Shown here one piece after another: positions 12,166 to 18,835 of a DNA stretch of 18,835 nucleotides; position 1 is the stretch's first letter; every line of letters begins with the position of its first letter. Position numbers and translations under genes: made by a program. Origin of the DNA: Clostridium sp. CAG:448 (GTDB taxonomy: Bacteria > Bacillota > Clostridia > Oscillospirales > CAG-272); the NCBI GenBank assembly GCA_000433415.1, contig FR890443.1, forward strand, positions 18,929 through 37,763. Reading direction: 5' to 3'. Under the pieces are notes generated by a model. It did not search any database and was not told the origin of the DNA. It saw nothing but the letters and a program-made list of their open reading frames with translations.

Positions 12166-12840
12166 ATGGAACTTTTGATTGCATCCTATAATATTTGTTC
12201 TTCTCATTTTCTGTATGGGCATTATACGGAGGAAAATCTGAACAAATTGTCTGACAGTATCCGTGCCTGCGGCGCAGATGTTGTTTGTTTACAAGAGGTA
12301 GACCGCGGCTGCGCACGTTCTTCCGGTGTAGATATGCCGGCTGCACTTGGAGAGAGAGCAGGTTATCCGCACTGCTATTTTATCCGTATCCGTCCGTTTC
12401 AGGGCGGGGAGTACGGTACGGCGATTTTGTCCAAACTGCCGTTTGACGCTACACAAACTTTTAATTATCCGGTCCGGATTGCTACACAGGGGACTTCCTG
12501 CGGGTATGTCCGCATCGGAGAGCTGACACTGTTCAATACCCATTTGTCGGTGGAAAGCGATGAAGCCAATACCGAAACCATGCGTTGCCTGGGCGACATT
12601 CTGAAGGGGCAACGGACGCCGTGGATTTGTTGCGGCGATTTTAACACCAATCCGGATAAGTTTGAACGTATCCTGCCCTGGGTGCGTTATGCAAACAGTT
12701 CGCTCCTGACGTATGCCGATAGGTCTATTGACAATTTGTTGTATACCGCGCCCGTTCGTATCACCGACGTGTATACCCGGGATACGACATCCGATCGGGT
12801 GACGGATCATAATATGTTGCTTGTGCGTGTAAACTATTGA
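12166..12840 (+). CDS. Endonuclease/exonuclease/phosphatase (EEP) family hydrolase
   Basis: This is a DNase I-like metal-dependent phosphodiesterase or phosphatase. The 224-residue product shows the catalytic set in order: N9 (SYNI), E44 (QEVD), H126 (NTHLS), D158 and N160 (GDFNTNP), D189 (SIDNLLY) and D214-H215 (TDHNML). The GTAILSK stretch at 84-90 is also typical. There is no signal peptide or membrane segment, so a cytoplasmic location is likely. The family covers DNA repair nucleases, sphingomyelinases, inositol phosphatases and others, so the substrate cannot be read from sequence; the short length and lone domain fit the small bacterial EEP group. The ATG at 12166 follows AAGGAGG by 6 nt. 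An in-frame ATG at 12100 lies upstream of the promoter and is rejected. The next gene follows within 20 nt. Confidence 0.92.
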   Translation: MELLIASYNICSSHFLYGHYTEENLNKLSDSIRACGADVVCLQEVDRGCARSSGVDMPAALGERAGYPHCYFIRIRPFQGGEYGTAILSKLPFDATQTFNYPVRIATQGTSCGYVRIGELTLFNTHLSVESDEANTETMRCLGDILKGQRTPWICCGDFNTNPDKFERILPWVRYANSSLLTYADRSIDNLLYTAPVRITDVYTRDTTSDRVTDHNMLLVRVNY

Positions 12841-12859
12841 AAAAGGAGAAATGACAAAA

Positions 12860-15800
12860 ATGACAAAGCGATTATTTTGCGTGCTTCTGACGGCTTTGAT
12901 AGTGCTTCCGCTGCTTTTCAGTTGTTTTTTGCAGGTCGGAGCGCAGACAGAGCAACGTACTTACGACGGCGTAAACATTGTGCATCACGAGGGCGGTTAC
13001 GATCACAATCAGCGCACAATGGTTGTCCATCGATACGATTTTTCCGTATCACGATTGAGCTACTATGCTTCCGATTACGCACTTGCCATCAGTGACCGCA
13101 CTACAATGCTTGTTACTGACGGTGTTTTGCGGTGCAAAGAGGGGAGCGCGTTTTCTTTTGGTTCTGCTGTTTGCCTTGGTGATGATTACGGACTTGAAAA
13201 AGGATATCTGAAATTTGACCTTTGTCTTGTGGGTGGAAATGTGACCCTGGGGTTACGTACTTCGCGTACTGTCGTGAATCCGGAAGAGGGAAGAGGCATT
13301 TGGATTACCTTTGACGGAAGCGGTCAATTGACCGTCAAGGATTTTCTGACCGGTACAGAAGCACAGATTCCGTTTGATGTTTCACTTGAACAGGCGAAGA
13401 CCTTTTATGTGAAGGAAAACCGGGACGAATTGATCCTGCTTTGTGAGGACCGCGAGATCCTGCGGATCGGTTGGAAGAAGGGATGGCTGGGCTTTTTTGA
13501 TGCCGACGGAAAACAGATTGCGGAAACCAATGAGAGTCAGTTGGATGTTACAGGTTATTGGGAGCTTTACCTGAACCAGTTGGATGGCTATGTGGATAAT
13601 ATTGAGTTTTCTTCAGTGGAAGTGGACGATTCTCTGCCGGGAAGTTCACAAAAACGGTTGATTGACTATTCAACGTGGAGCGCTGTGGATGACCTGGGGC
13701 GTACAACCGCAACTGCGACAGAGGCGGGGGAGGCAAACCCGAATCGATATGTCGGATTGTTCTATTTCCTTTGCTGGGTCGGTGCCGGTGTTCATGTACA
13801 GGACAATACAAAACTGTATCTGGAACTGGGACTGAAAGGATTTAAGCAGTATTTCAGCGAAAAAAGAGCGGGCGAGGCGTATTGGGCAGAGCCGTACTTT
13901 GGTTACTATCTGAATACCGACGCCTGGGTTTATCGCAAGCACGCCTATATGTTGGAGGCTGCGGGAGTGGATTTTATCTTTTTGGATATTTCCAATGCCG
14001 AGACGTTTATCAACGGACACATGACGCTGTTTGACACCTGGCTGCAGATCCGCAAGGAAGGTGGGGAGACACCGCAGATTGTATTTTTCACCGGTGACAA
14101 TTCAAAAACCTTTGAGAGCCATATGGAAACACTGTTTACGACGGTTTATTCGGACGAAAACTGGGATAAATACAAGGAATTGTTTTTCGAATGGGAAGGA
14201 AAACCGTTGGTTTTCGGCAACAAATCCGGTCTTTCTCCGGTGTTGTTGCGTAAAATTGAAAACAAGTTTACCATTCGCGGATCCTGGGCGTGGGTCGATC
14301 AGGACGGCTACTGGCCGTGGATGCAGGAGTATTTGGAGAATGACGGAACCTATCAGTTGGTGAACGGTGGATGGGGACGTAATAAAAACGGAAAATACGA
14401 AGCGCTTGCCGTTTGTATGGGACATCACCCGACTACCAATAAGGGGCGCAGTTATGTCAACGGCAAACAGCCTGCAAGCTCTGTTCGACAGGATCTGGGA
14501 TTCAGTCTGACCCAGGATGCTGCACAGGGTAAGGGATTTGCATTTTCCTTTGAAGCGATGCAGTCACTTGTCCGGGAGCAGGTTGCAAAAGACGACCCGT
14601 TTGTAATGATGCTGACCGGATGGAATGAGTGGATTGCAGGATGTTTTTATAAAGACAATCAGAGTATATTTATCAATGCCCGCACGAATTTTGAGTATGT
14701 GGACCAGTTCAACTGCCAGTATTCACGCGACGGCGAACCGATGCGGAATGTAAACGGCGAGGGAATCGGAGACAATTTTTATTATCAGATGACGGATTAT
14801 ATCCGACGCTTCAAGGGCATCGCGGAAACACCGGTTGCCGATCATCAGTCGACTGTGGACATTTATGACAAGACAACATGGGATAAAATTGGTCTGTGCT
14901 ATATGGATTCCGTTGGCGATACGGAATTGCGCAATTCCCGGTCTTACGATATCGATTATGGCTATATCAATAACACGGGAAGAAACGACTTTGATTATGC
15001 AAAGGTGTCCCAGGACAGCCAGTATTTCTACTTTATGGTAGAGTGCCGCAACCGTATTGTTGTGGATGACGGAACCAATTGGATGAACTTGTTCTTGGAT
15101 GTTGACGGGAACAGACTGAACGGTTGGGGAGGCTTTGACTATGTGCTGAACCGGAGCAGAGATTCCTACGTGGTGACGCTTGACAGAATTTCGGATGACG
15201 GTACACTGCAAACGGTCGGAGGAGGCTATTATTGCATTGACGGGACTTATATGGCAATCCGTGTCGCAAAGTCTCTGCTGGGGATTGAGGGAAATTGTAC
15301 ACAGCTCTATTTCAAATGGGCGGACAATTCCGTTGATGTGGGCGGAGATCTGATGGCGTTTATGGACACCGGGGATACCGCTCCCAATGACCGCTACAGC
15401 TTTGATTATCGGTGCGATACGGTTGCGCTCTACGATACTTCCTATCGGTTGCCGACGTTTACCAAGGGCGAGGTTGCCGCAACCGGAAACGGCGGCGTGC
15501 GTGTGGATATGTATCCGGATACTACCGTCAAGGGGGAGATTCTGGAACGTTTGATAGATACAATCTTTTCCTTTGATGACCTGCCGGCGGGAAAATATCT
15601 GAACGCAACTTCTGTAGCGGACTACTTTGAGTTTGTCGGGGGAAGTACCACAAGCGTTGCACAGATTCTGGAAGGAAAGGGAAACAACTATGTCCGGCAG
15701 ACCGGTTATACCGATCTGCGCACCTGGGCAGATGTCACGGGAACCTATTCCGTATCCATTGACCTACGACCGGTTGACTACGGGAACAGTGCCGTTTATA

Positions 15801-16681
15801 TCCGCGGAGAAATGCCCGGAACGTTGCGTAAATATAACCCGGCGCACTCGGCGGCTGCGAATAAGGAAATCATTCAGTGTTTTAACTATTTTGAGTGGGA
15901 CTGGTATGCGGAAAACGGCGGAAGTTTGGGAGGTTCCTCCATCAGCGGAAGCGGTCTGGGGGTGTTCCCGCAGAAGGACGGCTTGGAAATCCGCATCAAA
16001 CGTTATACACAGGATGGTTTGACAGTTGCTTCCGCAGTGAAGACAATTGCTTTCCCAGACGGATTTTCTGTCGATAAAAACGATTTCTATACCCTCCGCT
16101 TTGAAGACAATGGGGAAGAGATCCGACTGTATCTAAACGGCACACTTTTCGCTTTTGTCAAATTGGAAAACCCCGGTGTGGTCTACGAGAGCGACCAAAC
16201 GGGGCAAAAATATTACGGAAAGGCGACGCTGTATGATGCCGCTGGAAAGCAATTGATGGCAATTGAGAATACACGTCTGAATGCTTCCGGTTCACAGATC
16301 GCGATTACAACCCGTTCTCAGACCATCGAATATGATAACCTGAAAATATCGTATCAGGAAGAGTATGACAGCATCGGATCCGCGCTGAAGAAAGAAGTTT
16401 TGCCTGCGGACGGTACACCGACGTACATGCCTGATATGCGTCTTTTGACTGCATTGGATATGGGAAGGGGAGCCGAAGCGGATACAACCGAAACGGTTGC
16501 GCATGAGACCGGAGATATAACCGATACACAGCAGTCGCAGACGACTGATGAAACTGAGAAGCCAAGCGGTTGTCAGGGATGCGGTTCCGCACTGTCTTTG
16601 GAGGGATTGTTGGCAGTTGTTTGCATTGGCATCGGTGTGATTTTCTGCCGCCGATGGACGCGCAAAAAGGATATTGTTTGA
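12860..16681 (+). CDS. Large surface-anchored GH99-like multidomain protein
   Basis: The protein has 1273 residues. An N-terminal signal peptide (MTKRLFCVLLTALIVLPLL) is followed by a jelly-roll (LamG/ConA-like) domain at about 30-260, ending in YVDNIEF. A GH99/WbsX-like barrel spans about 295-610, with YVGLFYFL at 297, EPYFGYYLNTD, RKHAYMLEAAGVDFIFLD and a WNEW motif at 588-591 whose Glu is a candidate catalytic residue. A CBM9-like domain follows at about 655-850 and a second jelly-roll at about 915-1165. A Thr/Glu-rich linker leads to a C-terminal anchor, CQGCGS (1238-1243), a hydrophobic stretch and RRWTRKKD. A role in binding and cutting glycans at the cell surface is inferred. The start at 12860 is preferred over the ATG at 12851, which is only 2 nt from AAGGAG. 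It is co-transcribed with the EEP gene. Confidence 0.8.
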   Translation: MTKRLFCVLLTALIVLPLLFSCFLQVGAQTEQRTYDGVNIVHHEGGYDHNQRTMVVHRYDFSVSRLSYYASDYALAISDRTTMLVTDGVLRCKEGSAFSFGSAVCLGDDYGLEKGYLKFDLCLVGGNVTLGLRTSRTVVNPEEGRGIWITFDGSGQLTVKDFLTGTEAQIPFDVSLEQAKTFYVKENRDELILLCEDREILRIGWKKGWLGFFDADGKQIAETNESQLDVTGYWELYLNQLDGYVDNIEFSSVEVDDSLPGSSQKRLIDYSTWSAVDDLGRTTATATEAGEANPNRYVGLFYFLCWVGAGVHVQDNTKLYLELGLKGFKQYFSEKRAGEAYWAEPYFGYYLNTDAWVYRKHAYMLEAAGVDFIFLDISNAETFINGHMTLFDTWLQIRKEGGETPQIVFFTGDNSKTFESHMETLFTTVYSDENWDKYKELFFEWEGKPLVFGNKSGLSPVLLRKIENKFTIRGSWAWVDQDGYWPWMQEYLENDGTYQLVNGGWGRNKNGKYEALAVCMGHHPTTNKGRSYVNGKQPASSVRQDLGFSLTQDAAQGKGFAFSFEAMQSLVREQVAKDDPFVMMLTGWNEWIAGCFYKDNQSIFINARTNFEYVDQFNCQYSRDGEPMRNVNGEGIGDNFYYQMTDYIRRFKGIAETPVADHQSTVDIYDKTTWDKIGLCYMDSVGDTELRNSRSYDIDYGYINNTGRNDFDYAKVSQDSQYFYFMVECRNRIVVDDGTNWMNLFLDVDGNRLNGWGGFDYVLNRSRDSYVVTLDRISDDGTLQTVGGGYYCIDGTYMAIRVAKSLLGIEGNCTQLYFKWADNSVDVGGDLMAFMDTGDTAPNDRYSFDYRCDTVALYDTSYRLPTFTKGEVAATGNGGVRVDMYPDTTVKGEILERLIDTIFSFDDLPAGKYLNATSVADYFEFVGGSTTSVAQILEGKGNNYVRQTGYTDLRTWADVTGTYSVSIDLRPVDYGNSAVYIRGEMPGTLRKYNPAHSAAANKEIIQCFNYFEWDWYAENGGSLGGSSISGSGLGVFPQKDGLEIRIKRYTQDGLTVASAVKTIAFPDGFSVDKNDFYTLRFEDNGEEIRLYLNGTLFAFVKLENPGVVYESDQTGQKYYGKATLYDAAGKQLMAIENTRLNASGSQIAITTRSQTIEYDNLKISYQEEYDSIGSALKKEVLPADGTPTYMPDMRLLTALDMGRGAEADTTETVAHETGDITDTQQSQTTDETEKPSGCQGCGSALSLEGLLAVVCIGIGVIFCRRWTRKKDIV

Positions 16682-16699
16682 TTGGCTCTGCATAGAAAA

Positions 16700-16726
16700 T
16701 GCGAGGACACGGAAAGTGTCCTCGCA
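16700..16726. terminator. Perfect 11-bp hairpin downstream of the surface protein gene
   Basis: 16700-16710 pairs perfectly with 16716-16726 around GGAAA, beginning 18 nt after the stop. On the + strand no T-run follows. On the - strand the stem is followed by TTTTC, so it may act as a secondary terminator for the convergent gene, or as a 3' stabilising structure on the + transcript. Confidence 0.6.
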
Positions 16727-16730
16727 ACAG

Positions 16731-16794
16731 AAAAAACAACCGTATTTTTTCATGGCTTTCAAAAAGTGCCGGGAGAAAATACGGTTGTATTTTT
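16731..16794. terminator. Bidirectional intrinsic terminator between convergent genes
   Basis: 16737-16748 pairs perfectly with 16776-16787 (12 bp), extended by three inner pairs and one outer A-T pair. On the + strand the stem is followed by TATTTTT (T-run 16790-16794). On the - strand it is followed by six T residues (A-run 16731-16736). The structure can therefore end both the surface protein transcript and the transcript of the small membrane protein, whose stop is at 16803. Confidence 0.85.
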
Positions 16795-16802
16795 ACGGGA
16801 AA

Positions 16803-17042
16803 TCAGATTACGCCGCAGAAACGCAGAATACACAGGACGATTCCGACAAGTCCGTACAGATTAACCAAACTCCCCACGATCATGAAAATGATACCGAGAA
16901 CAGGAATTGAACTGAGGACACCAATCAGAATACCAAATACGGCACACACTACAATGAATATGATAAGTGTGACTATAAAGTTTGTCAGATTTCCTTTTTC
17001 TACTTTAAAAGGGATTGGCCATAATTTTTGTAATTGTTCCAA
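16803..17042 (-). CDS. Small hydrophobic membrane protein of unknown function
   Basis: The 79-residue product begins MEQLQKLWPIPFKVEKG and is then almost all hydrophobic, with segments at about 21-43 and 46-73, the second containing GSLVNLYGLVGIVL. It resembles small unnamed two-helix proteins common in Clostridia; I recognise no domain of known function. I chose TTG at 17042 because AAAGGTGG (17057-17050) lies 7-8 nt before it. In-frame GTG codons at 17054 and 17051 would add up to four residues and overlap that Shine-Dalgarno. The gene has its own promoter just upstream and ends 9-15 nt before the bidirectional terminator, so it is monocistronic. Confidence 0.75.
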   Translation of the reverse strand: MEQLQKLWPIPFKVEKGNLTNFIVTLIIFIVVCAVFGILIGVLSSIPVLGIIFMIVGSLVNLYGLVGIVLCILRFCGVI

Positions 17043-17069
17043 CGTTAGCACCACCTTTCCTTACACTCT

Positions 17070-17098
17070 ATTATACATGAAAGCGAGAGAATTTGCAA
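17070..17098 (-). promoter_or_regulatory. Sigma-A type promoter for the small membrane protein
   Basis: Read on the - strand, the -35 box is TTGCAA (17098-17093) and the -10 box is TATAAT (17075-17070), with a 17-nt spacer. The predicted start near 17063 leaves a very short leader of about 20 nt that contains the Shine-Dalgarno. Confidence 0.75.
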
Positions 17099-17162
17099 GT
17101 GATTTCCTGAAATAAGTCGATAAAGTTGACACGGTTTTCTAAGTTGAATGAAATCAGCACGG
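17099..17162. other. Spacer between alaX and the small membrane protein gene
   Basis: The spacer is AT-rich with two copies of CACGGTT and two of AAGTTGA in direct orientation. No hairpin with a T-run is seen on the - strand after the alaX stop, so alaX transcription may read into the next promoter region. I see nothing else here. Confidence 0.3.
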
Positions 17163-18329
17163 TTAAAGTGAAGAAAAATAGTCAAGAATGTGAAAACGGT
17201 CGGTATTTACGCTCCCTTGAATCATAGCGGAAGAGCCTCCGCCCCTGCCACAGAGGGTGGCATTCAGGTGGGGTGACAATTCTTTCAGATTTGATGTTGA
17301 AGACGCGATGATGTAGCGGTAGCCTTTTTCGTCGTTTCCTGCAAAAACCGCGCAGAGGCGGTCACATTTTGGCAGGCAGGCGTTTACAAGGTTGCGTGCG
17401 AAAAGCATGTCATCGGTGTCTTCAAACAGACAAATGATTCCGTTTTCCGGAACAGCGGTTGTGGCACGGCAGGGAATCAGGTCCCGCAACACACCGGACA
17501 GACGTTTGCGTGTATCGTCCAGTTCCTTGCGCAGTCGCAGGACACCGTCGCAGACGTCCTTCTGTTTGACGGAAAGGGATGCGGAGAGGGAAGCTACCGC
17601 GTCATAGCGAAAGCGGTAATCATCCAACGCATCTTTCCCACACAACAAATGCAGACGGGAGCCGCCTTTATAATGCATTGCATCCAGAATTTTCAACAAC
17701 CCGATCTCCCCGGTGTTTGCGACATGCGGCGCACAACAGGCACAGACGTCACAGTCCTCAATGGTAACAATACGGATTCCTTCGGTGCGCTCAATTTTGG
17801 AACGGTAATGCAGATGTTCCAGCTCTGCCGGCGAGGGGAAGGTGATGCGCACAGGGTGCATCTGCACGATTGCCCGGTTGGCTGCATCCTCCAGATCGTT
17901 CAGTTGTTCCCGCGAAAGTACGCCGTCAAAATCAACGGTCATATCCGCACGTCCCAAATGGAAGCCGACATTGTGCAGTCCCAGTGTACGGAAGGCAATG
18001 CCGGAGAGGATGTGTTCGCCGGTATGACTCTGCATCCTGCGGTAGCGGACATCCCAATCAAGTACGCCTTTGACGGTTGATCCGATCGCAGGCGGTGTGG
18101 GAAGGATGTGAGCCAGTACCCCGTCTTCGTTTTCCCTGACGTCCGTCACCGGGATTCCGTCCAGCGTCCCCTCATCCGCCAGTTGACCGCCCGCCTCCGG
18201 GAAAAAGGCGGAACGGTCCAGCGCAACGGCAAAATTTCCGTCCGCTGTCGGTTGGACGGACAATACGGTCGCACTGAACTCCCGGCAATAACAGTCTGTA
18301 TCAAAAATGCGGAAAGTCGGTGTAATCAT
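17163..18329 (-). CDS. alaX: AlaX-type alanyl-tRNA editing hydrolase with DHHA1 domain
   Basis: This is a free-standing relative of the AlaRS editing domain that hydrolyses mischarged tRNA (Ser- or Gly-tRNA-Ala) in trans. The 388-residue product has an N-terminal beta-barrel with SAFFPEAGGQLAD (40-52), the zinc motif H102-x3-H106 (SHTGEHILSG), the second half C198-x3-H202 (ACCAPHVANTGEIG), then KGGSRLHLLCG, a helical linker at about 250-300, and a C-terminal DHHA1-like domain ending GRGGGSSAMIQGS. All four zinc ligands are present, so it should be active. The start at 18329 forms an ATGA overlap with the upstream gene's stop and has GGGGAG 8 nt upstream. An in-frame ATG at 18377 is rejected, since it lies inside the upstream gene and adds residues unlike the family. 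No clear terminator follows the stop. Confidence 0.93.
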   Translation of the reverse strand: MITPTFRIFDTDCYCREFSATVLSVQPTADGNFAVALDRSAFFPEAGGQLADEGTLDGIPVTDVRENEDGVLAHILPTPPAIGSTVKGVLDWDVRYRRMQSHTGEHILSGIAFRTLGLHNVGFHLGRADMTVDFDGVLSREQLNDLEDAANRAIVQMHPVRITFPSPAELEHLHYRSKIERTEGIRIVTIEDCDVCACCAPHVANTGEIGLLKILDAMHYKGGSRLHLLCGKDALDDYRFRYDAVASLSASLSVKQKDVCDGVLRLRKELDDTRKRLSGVLRDLIPCRATTAVPENGIICLFEDTDDMLFARNLVNACLPKCDRLCAVFAGNDEKGYRYIIASSTSNLKELSPHLNATLCGRGGGSSAMIQGSVNTDRFHILDYFSSL

Positions 18330-18835
18330 GGGGCAAGCTCCCCCCTGGAAGTCAAAATGATCAGGATTTTCTCCCAAACCTCAGGATAGGCCTCCTTATA
18401 GTAGGTTTCCATCAGGGAAGCGCCGCGCACGGTGCGGCTGATATTCAGATTCCCCAGGGTCTTGTCCACATAGACCGCATAGCCGTACAGGTCCCCGTAA
18501 GCGTCACGGAAGCCGTCGGTGGCAGAGTTTACCGTGTTGAGAAAAGAGAAAGTCTTTCCGTCCTGCATGGTCAGAATCATGTTAAAACCGTTCTGCTCCG
18601 TGCACTCGACCGTGTAGAAACGCACGTCATCCCAGGTGTATTCTTTCGTTGGGGCGAAAAACACACACTGGACGCCCTTGTCGGAATAGGCGTTGCTGAC
18701 GCCGGTGGAAAGAAACGCGGTCAAAAGAATTCCGACCACGCAGATGGCAATCAGGATGCCGGGCAGGCGTTTTGCAATCTTCCGCTTCTGCGGAATGTTT
18801 TCCTTGTCACGCACCGTCGGAATCAGCAGGAAAAG
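18326..18835 (-). CDS. Membrane protein of unknown function, partial at right edge
   Basis: The frame is open to the window edge and gives 169 residues, beginning LFLLIPTVRDKE, which looks like the end of a membrane segment or an upstream domain. A basic stretch (QKRKIAKR) is followed by a clear transmembrane helix, LPGILIAICVVGILLTAFL, and an extracytoplasmic-type domain of about 120 residues with TWDDVRFYTVEC, LTMQDGKTFSF and a C-terminal EVWEKILIIL. The alternating strands and terminal helix suggest a PH-like fold, but I do not recognise the family. A GTG at 18814 could be taken as start; the open frame beyond it makes a longer protein likely. Its stop overlaps the alaX start as ATGA, so the two are translationally coupled. 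Confidence 0.7.
   Translation of the reverse strand, partial: LFLLIPTVRDKENIPQKRKIAKRLPGILIAICVVGILLTAFLSTGVSNAYSDKGVQCVFFAPTKEYTWDDVRFYTVECTEQNGFNMILTMQDGKTFSFLNTVNSATDGFRDAYGDLYGYAVYVDKTLGNLNISRTVRGASLMETYYKEAYPEVWEKILIILTSRGELAP

Noticed and set aside
12890..12945. Lipoprotein signal (LLFSC) in the surface protein
   Set aside because: The -2 position is Phe, which fits poorly with the lipobox consensus, and the protein already has a C-terminal membrane anchor. A type I signal peptide with cleavage near VGA-Q is more likely, though not certain.
17101..17162. Terminator for alaX on the - strand
   Set aside because: Only direct repeats (CACGGTT, AAGTTGA) and no GC-rich stem with a T-run were found.

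Overview
The window is the distal part of a Firmicutes S10-spc-alpha ribosomal protein supercluster (1-11941, all + strand), followed by an unrelated accessory region (12004-18835). The gene order is rpsC(end)-rplP-rpmC-rpsQ-rplN-rplX-rplE-rpsZ-rpsH-rplF-rplR-rpsE-rpmD-rplO-secY-adk-map-infA-rpmJ-rpsM-rpsK-rpsD-rpoA-rplQ. A four-cysteine type Z S14, L30, adk-map between secY and infA, zinc-type S4 and L36, and strong AGGAGG-like ribosome binding sites point to class Clostridia, probably an anaerobic gut-type lineage near Oscillospirales. The order-level placement is an inference from protein style, not a tested result.

Region 1 (1-11941) makes ribosomal proteins, the SecY translocon channel, adenylate kinase, methionine aminopeptidase, IF-1 and the RNA polymerase alpha subunit. 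Genes are a few to about 50 bases apart, except for structured gaps before rpsH (156 nt) and rpoA (114 nt). The block ends at a strong intrinsic terminator after rplQ. Its standout feature is infA: the 72-residue IF-1 frame is intact but has no ATG, GTG or TTG at its start. A stop codon lies just upstream, so it must begin at CTG (best placed behind the Shine-Dalgarno) or ATT. Several ribosomal proteins depart from the usual form: L6 is expanded by about 35 residues, L14 has a 3-residue insertion, L24 has a stretched Cys pair, L17 carries a 69-residue acidic Ala/Pro/Glu tail, and S3 ends in an Arg/Gly/Asp-rich tail.

Region 2 (12110-16794) opens with a near-consensus sigma-A promoter driving two genes. 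The first encodes a cytoplasmic-looking endonuclease/exonuclease/phosphatase-fold hydrolase. The second encodes a 1273-residue exported surface protein with a jelly-roll domain, a GH99-like domain, a CBM9-like domain, a second jelly-roll domain, a linker and a Cys-containing C-terminal membrane anchor. Two perfect hairpins (16700-16794) end the unit and also serve the convergent gene on the other strand.

Region 3 (16803-18835, all - strand) holds a 79-residue membrane protein with its own promoter, a full-length AlaX-type alanyl-tRNA editing hydrolase, and a membrane protein that runs off the right edge and overlaps alaX by ATGA. No rRNA, tRNA, CRISPR array, insertion sequence or phage gene is visible. 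I found no clear new multi-gene system. The most unusual signals are the infA start codon, the rpsZ-rpsH RNA structures and the surface protein's C-terminal signal.
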